Shown here in pieces: positions 42,203 to 47,415 of a DNA stretch of 47,415 bases; the first letter of the stretch is position 1, and every line of letters starts with the position of its first letter. The stretch is from positions 1 to 47,415 of the forward strand of contig JAFQLC010000019.1 of NCBI GenBank assembly GCA_017396695.1. Reading direction: 5' to 3'. The DNA comes from a bacterium. GTDB lineage: Bacteria > Cyanobacteriota > Vampirovibrionia > Gastranaerophilales > Gastranaerophilaceae. The position numbers were made by a program, and so were the translations under genes. Under the pieces are notes generated by a model. That model did not search any database. It saw only the letters and a list, made by a program, of their open reading frames with translations, and had not been told where the DNA came from.

Positions 42203-42403
42203 ATGAATAAAAATAAAACAAAAAGAGAAAAACTGCACGAAATTGAATTTAAGATTAAGCTACTAGAAAATTCAAGAGTAGATTACGACTGGATTAAATT
42301 TGGGGAACAGAAAAAAACTGAGGACAACTTTATTGGACTTTTTGCTTGTCAAAAAATGTTTAGGCGAAACCAATATGCATTTAGACCACTGTTTCTTAAA
42401 TAG
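42203..42403 (+). CDS. Small Lys-rich ORF, uncertain gene
   Basis: A 66-aa frame starting MNKNKTKREKLHEIEFKIKLLENSRVDYDW. No Shine-Dalgarno; a TATTAT-like hexamer lies just upstream. The basic helical start and codon use resemble real genes, but it has no match in my memory, overlaps the 3' end of the TPR gene by 8 nt, and sits in a short gap between minus-strand genes. It could be a real small protein or a chance frame. Confidence 0.3.
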   Translation: MNKNKTKREKLHEIEFKIKLLENSRVDYDWIKFGEQKKTEDNFIGLFACQKMFRRNQYAFRPLFLK

Positions 42404-44135
42404 CGCTCATATCAATTGTTTCTGGAATTTCTTCTTCTGCTTGTTGTGCTTGAATTTCATCTGGGTCATCTAAAGATTCGCCACGTTCAATTATGTCGTA
42501 ACCCAAAATCAAGGAAACATTATGTCTTGCTTCAATATGATTAATGTTTAATTTTAATGCCTTTTTATAATACTTAATTGCATTTTCCAAATCGCCATAC
42601 ATTTCATATGCAAGCGCTACGTTATAGTTGACATCTGGGTCATTAGGAAGTTGCAACAAAACATCTTGAAAAGCTTCAATTGAGGTTTCAAGGTTATATT
42701 GTTTTGCAAGAGTAATAGCATGTGCAATTTTTGCTTTTACATTGAGCGGGTCAATATTTAATGCATCAGTGAATGCGACATCAGCGTTTTTGAGCTCGCC
42801 AAGCTCATCCAAAACATAACCTAAGGCTAAATATGCACGAGGGTCTTCTGGGTTAAGTGCAATTGCTCTTTTAAAGTGAGAAGCAGCGTCCGAAAAACTT
42901 TTAACGTAATAGTTACATGCACCAAGCTTATAATAAATATCTGGGTTGTCTTCATCATACTTAAGTGCAAGGAAAAACTTATCAAAAGCAAGATTGTAAC
43001 TGCCTTTTGAAAACAAATCTTCTGCCCAGTTGCCAACAAGGTTTGAAATGTGTTTCCTAATAATAAACAACTGCTCTTGAGGCAAATCTTCCATAAGATT
43101 AGTATAAAGAGCAACTGCTCTTTCATAGTCTCCATCTCCAAGGTAAGCTTGCGCAAGCGTGAAAGCAAGCATGTCTTCGGTTGGATTTTCTTTAAGAAGT
43201 TCTGTCAAAAGTTCAATCGCTGCATCGTTTTTGCCAGTGTTTATATAAATTTCAGCAATTCTGTTTTTATGAAGGATGTAGTTTTTACCCCCAATTTCAT
43301 CTGTTTCAAGCAGTTTTTGGTAAAGCTCAAGTGCCTCGTCCCACTGCTTCAAGTTAAATTTCATCTGTCCAATTTTTTCATAAGTATCTAAATCATTTGG
43401 GTTTTTAATTAGAATTTTTTCATATATTTCAAGACACTTCGCCCAATTTTTCATTTTTTGTAAAGCATTTACTCTTTGAGTCATAACAGAATAATCATCA
43501 GGATAAAGCTCTTGAATGCGATCTAAATATTTAATTGCTTCTTCATGGTCTGCAAGCTCCGTATTGATTCTTGCAAGATAAACAAGGGCGCTTTCTATAT
43601 TTTCATTTGTGCTTTTTGGGTTATCTAAAATCATTTTCAAATATTTCAAACTATTTGGTTTATTTTTAAGTAACCTAAAAAGTTCAGCAAGACTAAGGAT
43701 TGCCTGAAGTTCACTTGGTTCTTCTTCCAAAATTTCTTCATATGTTTCGATTGCTTTTCTAACTTGCCCATTTAATTTGTAGCAATCTGCAAGCATACCT
43801 TTAGCACTATAATTATATGGGTCGATTTCTAAAATTGCAGCAAGATGCGCAACTGCCATGTTGTATTTTTCATTTTGAAAATACGAATTAACTAAAATTG
43901 AGCGCAAAGGAATACTTTTATAATACCTTGGAATATGCCTTTTTAGATATTTCTGAAGTGGTTCATGTTTTCCTGCCTTGAAGAGTTTTACAGCATTTGC
44001 AATAATGGCTTCTTCTGTGTCTTGTTGCTCTTTTTTGCGTTCAGCAAAACCACTTGCAATGAACAGAAAATATACTCTCGCAACAAAAAATATAAAAATA
44101 ACCAATAAAATTGTGAGTAAATGCGTAATCCCCAT
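42396..44135 (-). CDS. Membrane-anchored tetratricopeptide-repeat protein
   Basis: A 579-aa protein. The N-terminus (residues 1-30, THLLTILLVIFIFFVARVYFLFIA) is one membrane helix, then a short basic stretch and a long TPR array. Repeats recur from about 75 to 540 (for example YNMAVAHLAAILEIDPYNYSAKGMLADCYKLNG, IYYKLGACNYYVKSFSDAASHF, VNYNVALAYEMYGDLENAIKYY). The tail (about 555-579) is acidic (DPDEIQAQQAEEEIPE). It has a clear promoter with the -10 box 6 nt before the ATG and no Shine-Dalgarno. Like YfgM or LapB it may organise envelope complexes, but the partner is unknown. Confidence 0.88.
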   Translation of the reverse strand: MGITHLLTILLVIFIFFVARVYFLFIASGFAERKKEQQDTEEAIIANAVKLFKAGKHEPLQKYLKRHIPRYYKSIPLRSILVNSYFQNEKYNMAVAHLAAILEIDPYNYSAKGMLADCYKLNGQVRKAIETYEEILEEEPSELQAILSLAELFRLLKNKPNSLKYLKMILDNPKSTNENIESALVYLARINTELADHEEAIKYLDRIQELYPDDYSVMTQRVNALQKMKNWAKCLEIYEKILIKNPNDLDTYEKIGQMKFNLKQWDEALELYQKLLETDEIGGKNYILHKNRIAEIYINTGKNDAAIELLTELLKENPTEDMLAFTLAQAYLGDGDYERAVALYTNLMEDLPQEQLFIIRKHISNLVGNWAEDLFSKGSYNLAFDKFFLALKYDEDNPDIYYKLGACNYYVKSFSDAASHFKRAIALNPEDPRAYLALGYVLDELGELKNADVAFTDALNIDPLNVKAKIAHAITLAKQYNLETSIEAFQDVLLQLPNDPDVNYNVALAYEMYGDLENAIKYYKKALKLNINHIEARHNVSLILGYDIIERGESLDDPDEIQAQQAEEEIPETIDMSAI

Positions 44136-44141
44136 ATAAAT

Positions 44142-44170
44142 ATTATACAGAAATAGAGCCTAAATGACAA
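44142..44170 (-). promoter_or_regulatory. Consensus promoter giving a likely leaderless mRNA for the TPR gene
   Basis: On the minus strand TTGTCA (44165-44170), a 17-nt spacer and a perfect TATAAT (44142-44147) end 6 nt before the ATG at 44135. This is the clearest case in the window of transcription starting at the start codon. The element fills the 37-nt gap between this gene and the GH13-like gene. Confidence 0.8.
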
Positions 44171-44172
44171 TT

Positions 44173-46467
44173 TTATTTAACTATTTTATATATTTTAAAT
44201 TCAGATGGTTGAATTACTTCAAAGGTAATTTCATTTTCAATTTGATGTTCAATTTGATTTTCGGAAAGTACCATTTTGCACATATTATCGTGAACAAAAT
44301 CAAAATAAGAAACTATTTTTGAACCATCAAGTTTTACGGTATTATTAAATGTAGGTGTACCTTTCACAACTTTTTTGCAACCCTCAACATCTTTAAGTTC
44401 TGTTGGCGCAAGATAATTCGCAACAACTAAGTATTCATAATCAACTTTATCTGATTTAATTTTCCAAGCAACAAAACCATCTTCTTTTTGTTCAATAAGC
44501 TCAGATGTGCCAGATGTTATAAGTTTTGAGTTTGCTACAAATCTATCAATTGCATCAAATTTTTCAAAGAAATTCCAATTTTTATTTCTCTTCATTGAAA
44601 TTTCAGCACCAATAACTGACTCAATTCCACGAGCAGTAAAGCTTTCGTCTCCGTCAACAAACATGCAAGGGCGGTTTGCGTATTCTCCTGCAGGCAAAAA
44701 TTTATATTTAAACCATTTAAAGAGCGCCCCTTCTTCTCCAAGTTGTCCTGGGTATTGGTTAATTGCTTCAAACTCTCCGTCTTGGTTATTGTATGTTTTA
44801 ATTACAGAAAGCTTCATTGAAGAAGGGTTTTTCTTGTTATATTCAGATAGATAATTATTATCTTCAATGATTTGTTTCGGAGTTTTTGCGCTTTGCGAAA
44901 CAATATCATTACCCCAAAGTAAATCAAATTTCATATCTTTATGGTATTCTCTGTAATAATTATCCCAAAGCATATATTCTGCAAGAGTTGCAAAATATGG
45001 AACTTCGGATTTCATTTTAGAATTCAATCTTCTAAGTACATTTTTTGGTGCACGATAGCTTATTGGATTACCTTCGGAATCTTGAGACATTTCATCAACT
45101 ATGTGATCAATATGGTCAACCCTGAAACCATCAAAGTTAAAGTTATTTCTTAAGTTTTTCATATAATTCAAAAAATAATCAACTGTCGCCCAATTAGTTC
45201 TTTTTGTTTCAAAATGAGTGAAATAATATGGAGTTTGGCAATCAAGATTAGCAAACTCTGATACATCTTTGCAGTTATGGTCATAGTGAACAAAAAGCGG
45301 ATATTCTTTTGTTGGGTTCATTTTATCAAACACAGGAACACCTGCGCTACACCATGCACCACCAGGGGCTGGCCATAAACCCTCTTTAATTAATGCTGAG
45401 ATAATTTCGGCTTGCTTTTTGATATCATCTTCGCACTTTGGCTCAATTCCGTTAACCGCTCTAATCACCTCACGAACACGAGCAACGATTTGTTCTTGTT
45501 CATCTTTAAATGTCATTTTGTATGAAGAAAATATTTTATATTCATTCAAATCTTCTTCTAAAAGTTTGATTATTTCCTGATTTTGTTTTGAAACCCTTTT
45601 CTTTGAACCTTCCAAAATTTGGAAATAAGCATCACGAGCTGCAAGAACTTCTTCTTTCGTATATGGTTTTTTACCTCTTTTAGAGTTCATTGCTCGAACC
45701 AAAGAATCTGTAAAACCTTTAATTTGATTAGTTAAACGATTAATATCATACCATCTTGCAAGTGATGGGTTGGATAATATAATTTTAGAAAATCTCGCTG
45801 TTTGAGGAAGAATATCATAAATCACAGGGTGACCTGCAAGTTGAGCAAGAGCAATAAATAATTTAACTTGACCATCTGCATTAAGCCCTAAGACATCTTC
45901 AAGCTTTTCGTCTTTAATGTTTTCACTTACAGAAGATGACATTGGAAGATAAGCACAACCAAATTCCCTTGGGTGGAATGGAATTAAATATATTGTTGCA
46001 GGCAAAATATTATTCTCTGCACTTCCGTTTGGTAAAGTTAAAAGTTGTGCAACCCATTGAATAAATTTACCAGTTTCTTTTTTGTTGCCATCATTTAGTG
46101 CTGCAAGTGACATAAGTTTGATGTCGTGCCCTTCACGTTTAAACCATTCAGAGTGTTTGATACCACGACGAGCAAGTGGCGATGGGTTTTTAAATTTAAC
46201 AAACTTTTCACCATCATAAACTTTTTCATAAATTAATTTTTGCTCAAGTGCATAAATAATTTCTTGTGGGTTGAAATTTTCAAGTACCTCGTAATGAGGA
46301 TGCGGAATGTAACCATATTTTGAAATCACTTCAGAGATATAAAATTGTCTTTCTTCAGCAACATTTTGAATACCATAGATTTGTTTTAGTCTTCCCATTG
46401 TATAATTCAAATCTATATTTTCAAGCAATTTGCAAGGTTTTTCTCTGTGTAGCAGTAAATTCAACAT
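44173..46467 (-). CDS. GH13-like (alpha-amylase family) glycoside hydrolase or transglycosylase
   Basis: A 764-aa protein. Conserved regions of the GH13 TIM barrel are visible. Region II is FDGFRVDHIDH (445-455) with nucleophile D451. Region III is LAEYM with general acid E497. A FVDGDESFT segment (603-611) may hold the third Asp (region IV). Region I is degenerate (VIYDILPQTARFS, about 215-227). The first 200 and last 120 residues are extra domains without recognised family. No signal peptide, so cytosolic. It may act on glycogen or maltooligosaccharides, but the exact subfamily is open. GAGGAT lies 5 nt before the ATG. Confidence 0.7.
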   Translation of the reverse strand: MLNLLLHREKPCKLLENIDLNYTMGRLKQIYGIQNVAEERQFYISEVISKYGYIPHPHYEVLENFNPQEIIYALEQKLIYEKVYDGEKFVKFKNPSPLARRGIKHSEWFKREGHDIKLMSLAALNDGNKKETGKFIQWVAQLLTLPNGSAENNILPATIYLIPFHPREFGCAYLPMSSSVSENIKDEKLEDVLGLNADGQVKLFIALAQLAGHPVIYDILPQTARFSKIILSNPSLARWYDINRLTNQIKGFTDSLVRAMNSKRGKKPYTKEEVLAARDAYFQILEGSKKRVSKQNQEIIKLLEEDLNEYKIFSSYKMTFKDEQEQIVARVREVIRAVNGIEPKCEDDIKKQAEIISALIKEGLWPAPGGAWCSAGVPVFDKMNPTKEYPLFVHYDHNCKDVSEFANLDCQTPYYFTHFETKRTNWATVDYFLNYMKNLRNNFNFDGFRVDHIDHIVDEMSQDSEGNPISYRAPKNVLRRLNSKMKSEVPYFATLAEYMLWDNYYREYHKDMKFDLLWGNDIVSQSAKTPKQIIEDNNYLSEYNKKNPSSMKLSVIKTYNNQDGEFEAINQYPGQLGEEGALFKWFKYKFLPAGEYANRPCMFVDGDESFTARGIESVIGAEISMKRNKNWNFFEKFDAIDRFVANSKLITSGTSELIEQKEDGFVAWKIKSDKVDYEYLVVANYLAPTELKDVEGCKKVVKGTPTFNNTVKLDGSKIVSYFDFVHDNMCKMVLSENQIEHQIENEITFEVIQPSEFKIYKIVK

Positions 46468-46542
46468 ATTCTATCCTCATCTGACTTTTATATGGGCAAA
46501 TATTAACACAAAAAAACTGAAAACAAAAGAAGTTGTATAGTT

Positions 46543-46809
46543 TTATAAACTTGCCTCACTAAGTCCACAAAGCTCCAATTTTTCTTTTCGAGACAAGTGT
46601 TTGATTCTATATTCTTCTTTCATTGCAAGCGATTTAGACTCAAACTCTTTTTTATAAACAATACGCAAAGGTTTATGAGCATTTGTATATTTTGCACCTT
46701 TAGCTGAAACACCAGTTAAGTGCTCTTGAAAACGCTTTTCAACATCGAGCGCAATACCAGTGTAGAGAGTATTATCCACAGTTAGAATAATATATGTCCA
46801 ATATTTCAT
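46543..46809 (-). CDS. GIY-YIG domain protein (UPF0213/YhbQ-like)
   Basis: An 88-aa stand-alone GIY-YIG nuclease-fold protein. The motif appears as WTYIILTVDNTLYTGIALDVEKRFQEH, where TYIIL and LYTGI replace the usual GIY and YIG, and the conserved Arg is in EKRFQEH. Residues KPLRIVYKKEF and AMKEEYRIKHL follow. The start has GAGG 7 nt upstream and overlaps the end of the dus gene by 38 nt, so the two are co-transcribed. UPF0213 proteins have putative endonuclease roles. Confidence 0.9.
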   Translation of the reverse strand: MKYWTYIILTVDNTLYTGIALDVEKRFQEHLTGVSAKGAKYTNAHKPLRIVYKKEFESKSLAMKEEYRIKHLSRKEKLELCGLSEASL

Positions 46810-47415
46810 CCAATGTCCTCAAAAGTTCATCTGCGCTATCAATTCTAACCAAAACTTCTCTATACTTTGAAGCATTTTTAATACCTTGGATATAGTATGT
46901 GTAAAATTTTCTCATAAATTTCACACCGTTCACTTCCCCCATTCTTTCAACTTCAAGTTTAAAATGGGTTTTAAGCATAGCTATTTTATCTTCTAAAATA
47001 GGCTCAGATTCCATAACGCCTGTTTCTAAATAATTTTCAATTCTAAGAGGAAGTGTAAAATCACCCATAATGCCACGGCCGATGCTCACTCCGTGAGCAC
47101 CTGTCACTTTTAAACATTCAATAGCATCTGATAAAGTTTTAATATCTCCATTTGCAAAAACAGGAATTTTGAGCTCTGATACCAATTGGCCTATTTTTTC
47201 CCAATCAGAATGACCTGAATACAAGTCGTGGCGAGTTCTTCCATGAAGCGTTACAAAATCAACCCCTTCATCTTCAAGCATTTTGCCAAATTCAATAAAA
47301 TTTTCATTTTCTTTAGACCAACCAAGTCTAAACTTAGCGCTTAAAGGAAGCGTTGTTGCTTTTCTGACTTCTCGCACAATTTCTCGAGCAAGCTCAGGTG
47401 TTCTCATAAGCCCTG
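46772..47415 (-). CDS. dus: tRNA-dihydrouridine synthase (partial, 5' end outside window)
   Basis: The C-terminal 214 codons of a Dus enzyme, which reduces uridine to dihydrouridine in tRNA using FMN. Visible blocks are LPLSAKFRLGW, FVTLHGRTRHDLYSGHSDW, IPVFANGDIKTLSDA and GVSIGRGIMGDF, which hold the FMN-binding and substrate residues. The catalytic Cys lies upstream of the window edge. The last 38 nt overlap the GIY-YIG gene. Confidence 0.92.
   Translation of the reverse strand, partial: GLMRTPELAREIVREVRKATTLPLSAKFRLGWSKENENFIEFGKMLEDEGVDFVTLHGRTRHDLYSGHSDWEKIGQLVSELKIPVFANGDIKTLSDAIECLKVTGAHGVSIGRGIMGDFTLPLRIENYLETGVMESEPILEDKIAMLKTHFKLEVERMGEVNGVKFMRKFYTYYIQGIKNASKYREVLVRIDSADELLRTLDEILDIYYSNCG

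Noticed and set aside
1..47415. Insertion sequences, prophage genes, CRISPR arrays or rRNA
   Set aside because: No transposase, integrase, phage structural gene, repeat-spacer array or rRNA sequence was found on either strand.

Overview
This window is an AT-rich stretch of a chromosome from a fermentative, diderm (Gram-negative-type) bacterium. The mix of genes suggests a gut-type Gastranaerophilales (Melainabacteria/Vampirovibrionia, the non-photosynthetic sister group of Cyanobacteria). These are an AdhE-type aldehyde dehydrogenase, an ADP-forming acetyl-CoA synthetase, reverse rubrerythrin, LptD and MlaD homologues, a TatD-linked radical SAM protein, and large unknown proteins carrying a short F-x-G motif near the N-terminus. 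The taxonomic call is inference, because no rRNA or universal marker lies in the window. I saw no insertion sequence, prophage or CRISPR array.

Layout. Positions 1-15 kb hold an accessory-looking zone. It has the start of adhE with a clear promoter and a Rex/CRP-like operator, and four large or medium proteins without assigned function (718, 1288, 201 and 586 aa). It also has a tRNA-Ser(CGA), a DUF475/TerC membrane protein, and a compact oxygen/iron-defence operon (Fur-family regulator, ferritin, reverse rubrerythrin) behind a near-perfect 35-bp palindrome with a perfect 7-1-7 Fur box at its centre. Positions 14.7-26.3 kb are mostly core metabolism and envelope biogenesis on the plus strand: radical SAM protein, ADP-forming acyl-CoA synthetase, Skp-like protein, PlsC-like acyltransferase, ROK glucokinase, TrpB, Mfd, PrsA/SurA-like lipoprotein and RfaE2. 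Positions 26.3-28.5 kb are a minus-strand cluster (PHP, HIT, CobO, MlaD). Positions 28.6-33.5 kb carry a TNase-like/PLD fusion, a 34-aa membrane peptide, an M23 peptidase and LptD. From 33.5 to 37.1 kb come Maf, a small unknown gene, a short flagellin behind a sigma28-like promoter, another unknown gene and a PilZ protein. Positions 37.1-47.4 kb hold two TPR proteins, a U32-like protein, a degenerate hybrid-cluster protein with its DUF1858 partner, a GH13-like enzyme, a GIY-YIG protein and a partial dihydrouridine synthase.

How the parts fit. AdhE plus ADP-forming acetyl-CoA synthetase imply ethanol and acetate fermentation, and the operator at adhE suggests redox or global control. The Fur/PerR-type operon fits an anaerobe that handles oxygen and iron. 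LptD, MlaD, RfaE2, Skp and PrsA point to an outer membrane with heptose-containing LPS. Flagellin and PilZ hint at motility or c-di-GMP control.

The observations I find most interesting are: the shared N-terminal F-x-G motif on unrelated unknown proteins; the 1288-aa helical-repeat protein with a possible BECR-nuclease-like tail; the phosphoribosyltransferase-like (PRTase-CE-like) 586-aa protein; the Hcp-like protein that lost its cluster ligands; and several genes whose -10 box sits 6-7 nt before the ATG, suggesting leaderless mRNAs.
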